Below, piece by piece: positions 1-11,997 of a DNA stretch of 64,000 nucleotides. Under the pieces are notes generated by a model, which did no database searches, was not told the DNA's origin, and was given only the letters and a program-made list of their open reading frames with translations. Each line of letters starts with the position of its first letter. Position 1 is the stretch's first letter. Made by a program: the position numbers and the translations under genes. The stretch is taken from positions 79,316 through 143,315 of the forward strand of contig JAKSZP010000210.1 in NCBI GenBank assembly GCA_022478985.1. Direction: 5' to 3'. This stretch comes from Massospora cicadina. Lineage: Eukaryota > Entomophthoromycota > Entomophthoromycetes > Entomophthorales > Entomophthoraceae.

Positions 1-293
1 TTTATCTATCTTTCCAATAAAAACCTATACCCAATTCAAGTTCTTATGCCTAAAATTAAACTTCCCTTTCCGCCTGTATTCCAACAATCCTCAGGGTTTA
101 TGGTCATGTTCACATGGTATTTTGCTAGGTGTCTATACACAATTATGGCTCATGGATACTCAATGGCAGAACTCCTTCCTAGTACTATAACCGTCATACC
201 AGCAGCAGTGCCACTGGCATTTGGGTTTGCCATTTGGGCGCTTCAGCATTTAAACTGGCAGACTGGTCTAAAAAACTTGCTGTTTGCCTGATA
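1..293 (+). mobile_element. 3' part of a C-family gypsy LTR, cut by window start
   Basis: The sequence matches the last third of the LTRs at 29967-30886 and 31742-32577, including the shared stretch ATACCAGCAGCAGTGCC near 195 and the closing segment that ends in a TGACA/TGATA-like terminus near 290. No gene is carried. It appears to sit inside the 3' end of an H-family element that continues at 294. The upstream part lies outside the window, so solo LTR and full element cannot be told apart. Confidence 0.7.
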
Positions 294-1163
294 ATTACTC
301 CATCAAATCCCTTGCTACTGGAATTACCATTAGTCAGGTACATGGCCGCTTCCTACGGCCCTATTCTCCCCCTCAACATCCTTGAGGATTGTGATGTCAA
401 ACATTTTCCCTCACAGCTTCAAGATAAGAATGTTGCAGATCAAAATCAGCCAAAAAGGGGATATTTCAGACATTTACAGGTCCCTGATACTAATAATATT
501 GAATTAAATACTAATAATGATTTTATCAGCCAAAAGACTTTGGCAGATTCTCAGTGGAACCCCACAAATCAGAGTAACAATATTTCAAATGCCCCACGGG
601 CAAATAACACTAGTTTAAGCAGTCAGATTACTCTGACCACAGGGTGGACTCTGGAGCATCTATTGGATGGATACCCCCCAGCCACTACCAGATCCATTCA
701 AGCACCTACGTGGGGGCCACCCCCTTTTATAGGTGTGGTGGGGGTCCCCCAAGATGCAATACATTTTATAAAATGGGGATTGGCTGAAATTTATTAAGTT
801 ATTACCCCATGGGTACATCTTGCCAAATAATAACACCTCATCCATCATTCAGCCTAAGTGAAGCGAGTTTTCCAAGCTTTTATAAGTTAGATTTTCATGT
901 TTCCCTATTTGGACCATACTAAGCTGATGCAAACTTACCAATGAATACCCTTTAACCCTTGATACAATTTAAATACTGAACAGTTGTATATAGAGGGGTT
1001 CGTTTTCTCTTATCCCTGGTGGCATCTAATAAACTATAAAGCCCCATAACTTTCTAGTTTTAAAGCTTAATTATTTTTATCATTTTCATTTGTTCAAATA
1101 CCCAATTGTTTGATTTTAGGTAAATAAGCACCAGCTAGATTTTCCAACACAAAAAATCCAACA
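294..1163 (+). mobile_element. 3' end of an H-family gypsy element with its LTR
   Basis: Positions 294-394 match, on the opposite strand, the last 100 bases of the internal region of element H (25968-26070), including the purine-rich tract just before the LTR. The LTR itself starts with TGTCAAAC at 395, aligns along its length with the 745-base H LTRs, and ends near 1163 with AATCCAACA, matching the ATTCCTACA-type end of the H LTR. The ORF at 234-797 is only LTR sequence read through and is not a gene. The 5' part of this element is replaced by the C-family LTR. Confidence 0.7.
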
Positions 1164-2289
1164 AATAGTTTGAATGTAAATTATACCTTTTATATTTGTG
1201 TATTATAGTTTTTTTGCAAATTCTATAGCAAAATCTTGCTTCTATATTTTTGTTTTCTAAATAAGGTATACTTTTAGGTTAACAAATTAAGATATATGCT
1301 TGTTTTAAAAAGTAATAAATTTGTATCATTTTAGTACATATAGAGTTATTAGTAATTAAAATATATTAACTAAATTTAGGTAAAGATTTTAATCAATTAT
1401 TTCATAGGTTATTAGTAGTTAGATTATCTCTCTTTAGGTCTGATTGTTAAGCTTCTGTTATATCTACAATTTGCTGGGTCTAGTTGCGCAGATCTGTAAC
1501 CACAAGCTAATGGTGGGGCACAAAAAGCCATAAACCAGACTGATTTTAAGATGTCCCTTAGCTATGCTGCTTTCTATTGCAGAATGAGTAAAAACCTAGG
1601 AGCGCTTGCAGTAACAGTCGTAAGACATTGTGAGACATCATGATTGCATATAGTTATATCTACAATTTGCTCATTTTATGCATGTTTTAATTACCTATAC
1701 ATATATATACATATACTATGCATACAATCCACCAAATACTAGATTATTTTACCCTGAACCGCTATTAACCCTACTTTAAAACTATATTAACCTATTAACT
1801 TTTGTTTACTTTAGTCAATTTACTAATACATTAAATTATTTCTTCTTATATTAGGAATAAATAGCTTACTAAGATCAATAGACTAAATATATCTAGTTTT
1901 TGACAAGATTATAGTTTATAGATAAAGTTTTTGTTTTATTTAACTGATTAAAGCCAACCAGGGGACAGACATTACTGATGCTCAATGAGCAAAAAAAAAT
2001 CCAAACAAAAGAATCAACCAGACAATAACTAAAACCAACCAAAATAAAAAACCAAAAATTAAACTCCAACCAGGTGGGGAACGAAATACTGCTAACCCAC
2101 CATGGCAGAGGGTGAAGGGGGGTCAGGTAGCACTTATACAGACATATTTGACTGGTCATCATCACCATATTTGTTGTATAAATGGACAAAAGTGGAGAGC
2201 CTGGTGCGAGGACATTAGCGTGGTGGGGGTGGATGTGAATAAAATATTTGAAACCTTTTTTCAAGATCAGCTTGGTAGATAGCTTCAAC
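1164..2289. other. AT-rich stretch without recognised gene
   Basis: Strongly AT-rich sequence with homopolymer runs. The only ORF (minus strand, 1893-2291) has low-complexity, non-protein-like composition. I see no repeat match elsewhere in the window. Confidence 0.5.
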
Positions 2290-3650
2290 AAATTCTGCTA
2301 CTTGGTGTTCAGCTTGAATGTGGGCTTCAGGAAGTTGGGAAAATTTGGTGAGAATTTGTCAGGTAATTTTTGCAGATGGGTCAAAATCTTCTAATTGGGC
2401 CACATGCATGACCGCATTGGTGGCTTCAGTGGCCAATTTGGTTATTTCCTCCTGTGCTGCTTTATGGAAATCAGGGGAAAATTGATTGTGCTCAGCCCCT
2501 GGTGTAATTACAAAATGAATTGGGCCACCGCTATGCATAGGATTGGGAAATGGGGTGAGGCCACCGCTGCTAAGGCGAGCTGGTGGTCACTTTAGTAGGG
2601 GATGGCAAATGGTTTAGGAACGAATCACTTAGGGGATGGGGATTTGTTAAAATAGAATTGTAGAATTTGGCTCAAGCACAATCAAGCGGGCCAAGAGGTT
2701 CACTAGAGTCCTCATTATTGACAGCGTTGCCTGATTCATCAATCTTGGTCAATAATTCCCATGGATTTTGGTTCACAGGAATAGCGTCTGGAGAATTTGG
2801 GTGGGCATAAATAAAATGGGCTGCTTGGGCTTGAATGGTGGTCCAGGCCTGTTTCTGATTAATGTGGTTGAAATTGGGTGGGATAGTGTGGATGGGTTTG
2901 TTGGAGGCCAATTTTTTCCTCTGGCCCATTGAATGAGAAAGTTGAGTGGGAAGGGGCAACAAAACGCCCCATTCAGAATCCTCCAAATATGGCTCAGAGG
3001 CCACACCATAGGAAGTGGCTTGGGGCAGGATTTTTTGGAATGGTCAAGTCCAAAACAGTGGGGGCAAATTTGGCGACCATTATCCACCTGACACAACCGA
3101 AATTCTCAGGTGCCGCAGCAATATGAGCATGGGGGGCTTTGTTGAGCTATAGCAGGGTGATGTGGGATAATGGTGGCCGTGTCCCAAGATGAAGCAAGGC
3201 GCTCCGCTCCTGAAGGAACAGCGAAGACAAGGTAGGGCTGTGTCCCATAAGCCAGAAGCCCTGCCATCAATTGGTCATATTACAGCTGTGGTGGTAGGTG
3301 AGATGGGAGAGATGCAAAGGACACCACCATTATGGTATCTGATGGAAGGCAATTTTTGGGTGGTAGAGATAGAAGTATTTTTGTAAATTAGGGGAGTAGA
3401 AGCCGCTTCTGCAGCATCCTCCTCTTTTTGGAAGCAAATATTGAAATAGCCCTTATATGGGCAAAAATCAATAAAGCCAGCTGGTGAAAATGCAGCTGTG
3501 GCTACTTTGATAATTGCCTTGTCAGCATATGGTAACAACCGACTGTAGTTGTTTCTAGGCAAACTTGGATGCTTGAAAGTGGTAGGGAAAGAGGATGGGG
3601 GCGAGAAGGGTGGATGCACACCAGGTGGAGCACTAAGTCACATGGGGGAC
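2290..3650 (-). pseudogene. LINE ORF1-like nucleic-acid-binding protein, fragment
   Basis: The minus strand shows overlapping pieces in several frames that together resemble a Tad-type LINE ORF1. The N-terminal piece (about 3619-3275) has an RRM-like segment with alternating hydrophobic residues. A following piece (about 3096-2980) has a zinc-knuckle-like motif CPHCFGLDHSKKSC (C-x2-C-x4-H-x4-C). A polar, proline-rich C-terminal tail runs to about 2672. ORF1 proteins of this family bind the LINE RNA to form the transposition particle. No endonuclease or reverse transcriptase follows, so this is a truncated copy of a family different from LINEs A, B and C. Frame changes show it is dead. The ends are approximate. 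Confidence 0.5.
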
Positions 3651-4929
3651 AAAATGGCATAAAGAAGATGGTGGGCTATTAGACCCCTTTCAAACGCGTT
3701 TGCCCAAGGACAGAAAATGCTAGGCGGTGGAACACTGCTATCCCACATTGGAGCAGCAGGCGGCAGATCCACAGTCATTTTTGGAAAGTGCGTGGCCATA
3801 TGGCATTTGAAATAAACGCTTTTTTTAATAAAATGCGCTCAAAGTCAGATTGAGAAGAAAGAAATAGATAAAGTTGTCATACTATTTTATTATTGGATTA
3901 AACTTTCTTTCCCGCTTGTCATAACTTTTTGAGAAATTTTTTCAAAAATTAAAGTAAAGTAAACTCCTACTTTGCCACCTGCCAACCAGTTCCCCCAGTA
4001 TTCTAAGATCCCCCGCTGGCTGCTCCATGTTGGGGCAGTGGCAGAAACCCCTAGCATTTTCCATCTGACAGGAACACGTGCTCAGACTGGTTGTCCAGTC
4101 CTGACATATCCTTGGGACGGTTCATCCCTTCCAAGGATCTCAACGTCCACCTCATTCATACCCAGGTGGTGCCCCATAGCCCTGGTGCTCCCCTGGATCA
4201 GTATGCATTTTGGCTTTAATGTCAAATATGTGAAATTAAACCCTTACAACAATAAAGAAATCATCTGATTAGTCCAGGCGTTGATGGAACCTGAAAGGTT
4301 TATCATTTCTGCCCCTTCAAGGGGTACTTTGAATTGGACTTACCTCCCAGTCTGATGCCACCACTCAGGCATTGTGCCCCTAGTATTCCAAGGCACCCCT
4401 CTCCCACCACACACGTCCAGCTTCCTACAAACACCACTATTGTGGTTTAGTTTTTGGTTTACCTTCCCACCTCCCCCTTTCAGTGCTCCATCAGGAGCTA
4501 ATAATTAGTTTGGCCACTTAAGCTCCAACCCCATTCTTAAGTTTATGGTCCCAAATGGGCCACCCATCTAGCATGGCCTCAAGTGTTTGCCACAATATGC
4601 ACTTAATCCTTTAAAATTTCGCATTTGATTCCCATGTTCTGCTCTCTTTTCTACCCCTGACCATCCATTCTGGGCCCATGTTGAGGGCGGCTGGATAAGC
4701 TGTCCTGCCTCTTTTAAGTTGGATCACTTGAAATGCAAATGCCTATACTTCACTGATTCCAACATCTCTGAGTCCCCTCCACCAGCGCCTAACCCACTGC
4801 CATCCCTGTGCCATTTTCTATCTGGGGAAGCATCCTGCCCACATCCTAAAACCTGTTGCTATCATGGTTCCCAGAGCAGAAAATCATATTTACTTCATCC
4901 CAAATCCAACCCATCCCAGCTAATCAGGA
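3651..4929. other. No recognised gene; left flank of element G
   Basis: Plus-strand ORFs at 3972-4268 and 4719-4934 are proline and serine rich and match nothing I recognise. The last five bases (CAGGA, 4925-4929) are the left copy of the imperfect target-site duplication of element G. Confidence 0.4.
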
Positions 4930-5783
4930 TGTAAGGCATCATCTTGGAGGTGACTTTCATTATGATTTGAATTATAAAAGCCTTGAAATCAAATCCAATT
5001 AGGTTTGTGCTCACCGGTACGCCCACTATAAGAATTTGTGCAAAGTGAGAAAGAAGAAAGTAGCGTCCTAAATGATTTCTGAGATGGTTGAGAATCACGT
5101 ACGCTACTCTGTACCCTAGAAGGAAAAGGGAATCATAGTGGTAAATTACAGGTGGAATGTTTGCTGGATTAGTGAAAAGTTCTCCCTTTGGAAAGTTACT
5201 CAATATGAAGTTCAATAAGGGGTTTTGGTTTAGAGGAGGTAAATGGGCCTTGGCAGTTGGTATCACAATACTTACCAGCACAATAGGTAAGAAGAACTGT
5301 ATTAAAATTTACTTGGTTCCAAATAATCATAGATAAGTTAAAAGACAATCAAGATTAAGTTGTATTAATTCCTATTTATGCTAGCTTAAGATTACTCTTA
5401 GGTACCCTGGTTTATTTATAAATATTAATTGAGGGTAGATTACCCCATTTGATTAAGAATGTAAGGTAATTAATTGATGCATTGAGGGTACTTTATAATG
5501 CACTACAGTTTTTAGTCCACATGACCCCAAAAGTGTATAGGAAGACCCTCAATATAACTATGAAATTAGCAAATTCTTAGTAACGGAAGATGAAAATAAT
5601 AAATCAAAATTGAATTGAATTAAATCAAACAAATGTTCCATTTCAAATCAAATTAAATTGAATAAAGTGTATCTAAAATTTATAAAAAATGAAATGAATC
5701 GAATTTGAATTGCTAAAAAATTAAGACAATGAACACTCAATTAGAAAAGAACTAAGAAATTGATCTGGATCCTAATCCTGACA
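4930..5783 (-). repeat. 3' LTR of element G
   Basis: On the plus strand it runs from TGTAAGGCA to CCTGACA and aligns with 15453-15865 joined to 21102-21312 and 21615-21844. It preserves the uninterrupted sequence at the place where LINE B entered the other LTR (about 5328-5350), so it serves as an empty-site control. The minus-strand ORF at 4895-5281 is LTR sequence and not a gene. Confidence 0.85.
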
Positions 5784-6715
5784 CTATCTTCATCCTTAAA
5801 GATCTTCTTCTCATAGAACTCAAAATTTTCTTTCTGCAGTTTTTAAATTAACTCTTGACTCCCAATCATACTTCTCTTCTATAGAATATCCCTTCCATTT
5901 GATCAGAAACTGTCTCTTCCCTTCGATAATCCTATCTTTAAGGATCTCTTCTACCTCATATTCTTTTACATGATCAAAATGATTGGTAAGGGTCTATGCT
6001 CTTCTTGTTGATGAATAGTGTAGGAATTCTCTGAGGGGTCAAAAATAATATATGGAAAGTGTTGAGTGCTTTTAAACCAGAAGGAAATGGAATCTGGGAG
6101 GTAGTAAAAAAATTTTCTTTAGAAACCTCAAATGCCCAATTATTCTTGGTTGCAGCTTTATTGATGACCACACCATTCTAAAATTCTTGGTGTCTAGTAT
6201 ACATATGATACTTCTTTCAAGTCTGAAGAATCCCTGCGTTTTTATCAGCTTGCTCCTTATAACTCTGTATTACTTTAGCTAGATTATCCTTGAGTTCCAG
6301 TTGTAAGACTCTTAGTTTCTTTACATATTCATTAGCTGCTGATACTGTGTTATCTTGACTGGAATTTGATATCATCTGTGGTTCATACCCATGATTTGCC
6401 ATGAAAGGGGTCATCCTAGTTGATGCATAGGATGAGCTGTTATAACTGAATTGGGCCATTGAAAGAATCCTTGATCAGTTGTCTTGCCTTGAATATAATA
6501 GGTTCAAAAATATTGCTCTAAAAACCTGATTAACTCTCTCTGTTTGTCCATCTGTCTGTAGATAGAAGGCAGTTGATAGCCTTATCTGATACCCAGATCA
6601 TCAAAACCTCTCCAAAACTTAGATGTGAATTGGGACCCTCTGTCAGATATGATATCTGAAGGACAGCCATGGTGAGGATAGATGTGTTTAATGAAAAGAT
6701 TGGCTTGCTCCACTG
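5784..6715 (-). pseudogene. Element G integrase C-terminal half and chromodomain
   Basis: Read right to left, the minus strand first gives the second half of the integrase catalytic core (6718-6530), including an IISDRG motif (the second catalytic Asp) and an F-LQTDGQTERVNQ-like stretch carrying the catalytic Glu. A helical region at 6459-6217 follows. After a poorly preserved linker comes a chromodomain at about 5960-5830 with the pattern V-EIL...F-IKWKGY-...-DWE. Chromodomains on such integrases are known to guide insertion to marked chromatin. A purine-rich tract precedes the LTR at 5784. LINE A interrupts the core: the first catalytic Asp region lies beyond it, at 11998-12136. Frameshifts are present. 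Confidence 0.75.
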
Positions 6716-6796
6716 CAAAATTTTAAATTTTAGGTTTTATTATGGAAGGCCGACCAGGGGGTGGACCCTTCCATTAAGATACTAAAAACAAAAACT

Positions 6797-9700
6797 TCAG
6801 TGAGAGGAAAACCCCAGAGAAGCAAACGCTATCTCCTGTTGCCAGCGGGAACGCCAAGAGAAGGGAGGGGGGTAACCTGTGCAGGGGCTTGCGCCACTAT
6901 TGAGCACGTATGTAGGAAATGGTCTGAAACTATGAACCAAACCGGGAACCAGGATGAGACCAACTGGTGGCGATGGGGTGGGAGATAGCCAAACATCCAT
7001 GCTTTAAAGTGGTCCACTAGGTGCGACTGGAACCAGCGTAAAGCTTCCTGGAGGGTGGGGGTGGAGCCTGAGATAGCATCTAAGACAATCATGTGTCTAG
7101 TCCACATAGAAATTGTGACTACCAAGGCTCTGGGGAGGGTGGAAGAGGGGAGCCATGGATAAAGCAAACATGTCCTTAGATATGCTGAAGGGCTATGCTT
7201 GATCCTGGAGAAACAGATGTTGCACCTCGCGCCATATCGCTTTTGATGGAGGGCACTCTTCCAGGCGGTGAGCCAGCGTTCCATACTGGCCACACATGAC
7301 ACAGGATGAGTGCAAAGCGTTAGAGTGTTCAGCAGTATGGTATACCCATCTCAAGCAGCGTCACACATGGGAACAAGTATGCAGTTGCAGAAGAAGGTGG
7401 TGGGCATATTTCCAAATGGCTTTCTGGGTATCTATGGGGTAGGGGATGTCCATCATGTCCAGGTAGTCCACCCTGGCCATGGTAGGGATCGCATAGGTAT
7501 CACTCCATTCAGAATAGGAAGTCCTTGTACCTCCTGGGTGAACTGAGGAGAGGGACGCCCCCTCTGGGCGGTGTGCCCACAGATGCAAATTCTCCACTCA
7601 GCACTCCGCATGGAGAGGAGGATCCTTTTGAAGTGGGGCGACGTCCCTGTGGGCCCGCAGCAGAAGGATTTGAGACAAGGTACTTTAACAGAGAGTGGGT
7701 GTGGGAAGTATTGGTGAGGCCCAGGGCGAGGGAGAAGTTGAAGTGGGCTGCGCGGGACCAGTGCTGGGCTGATATTGTAAGTTAAGTAATGGCAGCGACC
7801 CAGATGCCAAGGATTTGGCAGCATGGGTCTTAAAATTGAGCAGACCTATACCACCACTATGCCGAGGGCCAACCATGACATCCAGGAACACCGTCAGTGG
7901 GCGGCCTAACAAAAGTCACCCTTGCAGAAGGGCGTATAGTGACTTGAAGAAACAAGGGGGAAAAGCGATGGCGTGGGCCCCAAACTAAACTTTAGAGAGG
8001 AGCATAGAGTTGGCTAGCAATACCCCGCCTATAAGGGAGGTCTGATGGGCTCTGTGTGAAGCTATGCGTTTTTTAACGTTGTCTAGGATATGGTTTTCCA
8101 TCACCATTGAGGCGTACTCTCCGCCTTCAGCCACACCCCCAAATGGCGGACAAGTCCAAAGATGGGGCTTGGCACAAAAGGGAGCATAAGCTGGGCTGTG
8201 TGGGGTGGTCAGGGCAAGCTATCTCATGCACTAGTTGAAGAGGCAGGTAGTAAACGGGGCGCTGGGCTCAGAAGGCTTGATACCGACCAAGGAGAATAAT
8301 CTTGGTTTTGGAGGCATTGAGTGCTGCAGTACTTACCCTGGAGTAAACCTGGATAGTAGCCTCAAGTGCGCGTGCATCTTTATTATTAGACACCCCAACC
8401 ACGCAGTCATCTGCAAACGCCAACATCTTAACAGGTTCTTGGCCTTGCACATGGACCTCAGTAAGACGGGCATTCACATTTTGAAGAAGTGGGTCAAGGC
8501 TGAAGTTATACAAGAGCGGGCTAAGAGGGTCCCCTTGGTGCAGTCCCCTTTAAGGGCGGACTACATCCGTGAGGAAGCCAGGGCCTCGCACAGCCATTGT
8601 GGTGGATTCCATTTGCAACATCACCCAATTAATGAAGCAAGGGGGAGGCAGAACTTGTGAAGGCAGGCTCTGAGGTAATCCCAGATGACTCTATCATAGG
8701 CCTTCTGCTGGTCTAAAAACACAAGTGCTCCAGAAGCCATGGATTGATAGACGTTGGCTACGGTGTGTATATTGTCCCAAATAGACCTTTTGGGGATAAA
8801 ACCGAATTGTTCAGGGAAAATGAGAGCAGAGGCAGCAACCCCTAGACGGTTAGCCATGATTTTAGTAAATATTTTTATGTCTGTGTTAATGAGAGAAATG
8901 GGGCGCCAGTTGGCCAAGTACAGCTTATCCCCTTTTATGTACAATGTAATTGTGAAGGCCTCTTGCCCTTCAGGCAGGAGGCGTGTTTCCAGTAGGCATT
9001 GGTTCAGAGAGGCAAGCAGCAAGGAGGAAAAATCTTTGAAATATTTCTTATAAAACTCATAAGGGATGCCATCTGGTCCTGGTAATTTCCAATATGGTGC
9101 ACTGCAAACAGCGGACCAGAGTTCATCCCAAGTAATCAAATTCATCAACTCCGGGAATAGGAAATGGTGCATATGTGTGCACTTTTGAAAAAATTTTCAT
9201 TTTGGCTGGCAGAATTGGATCAGATCGATACAGTTCAAAGTAATAATTTTGTATTTTGATTGCCACTTCAGCTGGCGTATCCGTGATGGAGTGGTCTGGC
9301 CTTCACACCTGTGTGGAGGCCAAACTCTGGCATGGTGAAAAGGATTTTTGAAAAAGTAAGCGGAGCATGTATTGCCCGCTGTAATATGCTTAGCTTTATA
9401 TTAAACACAAACCTGATGCTTGTTTTGTCTCACCAATGTGTTGAGGTGGGCGGACACTTCTGCCCACTTGCAACCCCGAGCTGGGCTGTAGCCTGCAGCG
9501 GGGACGTTATATTCCAGGTGGTCCAACTCTGCAAGTGTGCGAAAAACGACTGCCAAGGCAGCCCATGAGTGGCGGGAGGAGAGGTGGCGATCCTAGCGCA
9601 TTGTGCTCACCTTGAAGGTTGAACAGGTGGAAATTGGATCTGCATATAACGGTGCAACAAACTCTGAAGCTGAGGTCACAGATTCCACCCGCAAGGAAAA

Positions 9701-10495
9701 TCTTGGCAACGCAATTTTGGCTGGGTGGAGTTTGCACCACTTTGGTGCCTGGGCTGCTGGGTTGGATAATCAGAAGGAAATTGATACCATCCTGTGGTTG
9801 GAGAAATCGATTTTTGTCATGGTGAAGTGGGAAATTTGGGTTTGAAATTTTAATGGTGTGATAATAAGGCCAATGCGGGTCATGGACTTTAACTGGCCAT
9901 TGTGTACGTGGGGGCGCAACATGTTAGTGAGTAGTGGAGCATGATGCGGCAAAGTATTGAACAACCCTAGGGTGGCTTTGAGAACGTGAAGTTCAACATG
10001 CCCCTTTGGGGGTGTAGGCGATGAGGGCCAGCGGTCTGTGGATGGGTTCATCCAGCAGCTCATGTCACCAACAACAAATGGGTTGGGGGTAGTGGAAGGG
10101 AATTGACTGCCAAGAAAAATTCCTGACAATCTCGCGCACAGGTTGGGGCGTAAATGTTGATGACAGTGTGCACTTCATCCCACGAAAAGGTGATAACAAG
10201 GATGTGGCCATTTAAGTATGTCTTTGATGAAATAAATTTAAGCTACTGTTCACTTTAATTAAAACCTCACAGTGCTCAGACCAAAAGGAGAGGGAAAGGA
10301 GAAGCATGGTTTTTCATGATTCCTCAGTACCACATGGACAGTAGGTTTTCTGAATGGCCAGGATGACCACGGGTAAATTATTTTGTAAAAAACTCGGTTT
10401 CCTAGCCCTGGACGGTGAGCCCTAAGTCCAGCGATGTTCAACGTCCCTAAAGTAAAGGCTCCCCTGTCACACCCTAGGTGCGAGGGGAAGGGCAC
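6797..10495 (-). pseudogene. LINE A ORF2: endonuclease, reverse transcriptase, C-terminal domain
   Basis: Several minus-strand frames together give a full ORF2. The start near 10495 has the endonuclease opening TLGTLNIAG. The endonuclease body with GDMSCW is at 10129-9770. The reverse transcriptase begins near 9130 with KLPGPDGIPYEFYKKYF, continues with NWRPISLINTDIKIFTKI and the QQKAYDRV motif (to 8621), then carries the catalytic FADDC motif (8513-8268). The thumb and C-terminal region extends to about 6800 and includes degraded Cys/His residues (7302-6829). In life this protein nicks the target and copies the LINE RNA there. At least five frame changes make it a pseudogene. It is closest to LINE B in this window. 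Confidence 0.8.
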
Positions 10496-11924
10496 CCATG
10501 CCCTTCAGCCTTCTCTTTTTCAGCATGTCGCTGCACTGCAGTGCTGGTATTCTGTGCTATGAAGTATGTGTCAGAGTGGGAAGCTTTAGCAGTGGGGTTT
10601 GCGTTGGCTTTTGCCTTCGCTTTTTTCCCTGCTGTAGGATGAGTTTTTTGTGGTGTGTGCATTTGCGATGCACCAATGCTTGGAGGTGGAATTTTGACAG
10701 GATTATTGGTGAGCGACTTGGGCCCAATTGATGCTTGGGCGCATTGGTTGGGTAAACCGGATCCACCCATTGGATGTTCAGCTTGGGTGGCCCAATTGGC
10801 TTGGGTGTCCCAATCTGATTGGTTGAGGGATTCACAAGCTGCTTCTGCCACAAAAGTCTCAATGTCCTCCTGGAGCTGGGCTGGCGGGATTGCAGATGTG
10901 GTCTTGGCCGCCTCCTTGGCTGCTGCCTTGTGGGCCTGTTTGGCCTTCTTCCACTCTTGTGGGGACACTGGTTTTGCTAGAATGTAGCAGTCTTGCGCTC
11001 CCCATGAGAAGGCTGCGTCAGTGTCTAGTGCCAGTTCATAGTGGGATTCTGTACTGCACATTGCATCCAAGAGAATTTCGTTTTGAGTAATGCCCTCCTT
11101 GAGGGGGCAGGTGTGGGCCTTGTGGCCAAAAGCACGACAGAATGTGCATATGGGAGGCGCGCTATCCACGGTGACCCTGAATGGATGGGTGTTTTGCCCA
11201 TTGATTTTGATATAAGCGGCGTGTGGTATTTGGGTCAAATCCTCCACTATCCCCGCAGAAGGGGTGAGAACAGCAATTGCTTTGCCCATGCACAGGTTTG
11301 GCATTAGCGTAAAGTGCTGCATTTCAAAGGATTGTATTTCTTCATATATGGCGAGCCTAGCCTTCAGGTGGTGCTCTAGCACAGTGCACTTGACCATTGT
11401 AGGTAGGAAGTCAAAAGTCACAAAATTTTAATTCGATTTAGTCCAGCAGGTGCACTTCATTTTTGACTATCCATTGAACGTCTAGGGGTCCACTACTATA
11501 CACACCTTTGCAGCTTTGTCCGCCGCTTCCTTATTTTTGAAGCCAAGATCCAGCCAACTGCATGGCATGGAATGGGTGCAATGTACACTGCGTTCAGGAA
11601 ATGTGTGTGTACATCTCCACAAAACATATCCCAAAGCGCCATTTGTTGAATATCCAGAAAAACATGCACCCAGTGTTCCACCAATGATAGTGGTTGGGAG
11701 TGCGGCATATTGATGAACTGGTTGCAGCGCACTTTACAGGCCAAAATTTCTGGGGAAATGGTAACCGCTGGTTTTTTATTACTAATTTTATCTATTTTGC
11801 CAGACTCGCCGGGGCGTTTACAAAATTTTGTTTGACATGGGGCCAACACCTGTGCCCTTAACTTTACTCTCCCAACTGCTCCCTGACATTGGGCACCAAC
11901 TAATCTTCTCGATGAGATTATCAA
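10474..11924 (-). pseudogene. LINE A ORF1: RNA-binding protein with CCHC knuckle
   Basis: Two overlapping minus-strand ORFs join into one ORF1 through a frameshift near 11420-11500. The N-terminal part (11924-11496) holds an RRM-like region. The main part (11421-10474, 315 residues) has a conserved core and then the zinc knuckle CTFCRAFGHKAHTCP at about 11150, followed by a Lys/Ala-rich tail ending in a basic segment. ORF1 proteins coat LINE RNA. The end overlaps the start of ORF2 by about 20 bases, a typical arrangement for coupled translation. The long plus-strand ORFs here are shadows. Confidence 0.75.
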
Positions 11925-11970
11925 ACTTTACCTAGACTTGAATTGAATTTGTTGCAAAAGTGTTTGCAAC
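11902..11970 (-). other. LINE A 5' leader with two hairpins
   Basis: On the RNA strand, about 15 bases from the 5' end, GTTGCAA-ACACTT-TTGCAAC forms a perfect 7-bp hairpin (11951-11970). Downstream, AATCTC...AGATT forms a second hairpin (11902-11919). Between them AAAGTTT can pair with GAACTTT at the 5' terminus. LINEs B and C have hairpins in the same places. The function is unknown; a role in promoter, translation or RNA processing is inference. Confidence 0.5.
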
Positions 11971-11997
11971 GTCGGAGAAAAGTTCATTGCTTCACTG

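Larger units (their letters stand above)
6716..11986 (-). mobile_element. LINE A (Tad-like non-LTR retrotransposon)
   Basis: A 5.3 kb two-ORF LINE with its 3' end at the left. An 11-base target duplication TTGCTCCACTG (6705-6715) / TTGCTTCACTG (11987-11997, one mismatch) flanks it. The 3' end (minus strand) has GGTCGGCC followed by AATAAAA and an A/T-rich tail. The 5' end begins ACTTTTCTCC and has a perfect hairpin at 11951-11970. It interrupts the integrase of element G, whose reading sense resumes on both sides. The coding parts are broken. Confidence 0.85.

Noticed and set aside
234..797. 187-residue plus-strand ORF
   Set aside because: It runs across the junction of a C-family LTR and an H-family 3' end; the same bases occur as LTR elsewhere and no protein family shows.
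11902..11986. HDV-like ribozyme at the LINE 5' end as a firm call
   Set aside because: Helix order is suggestive in A and B, but the terminal pairing is not seen in C and the nested pseudoknot and catalytic C cannot be shown by eye. Kept only as a structural finding.
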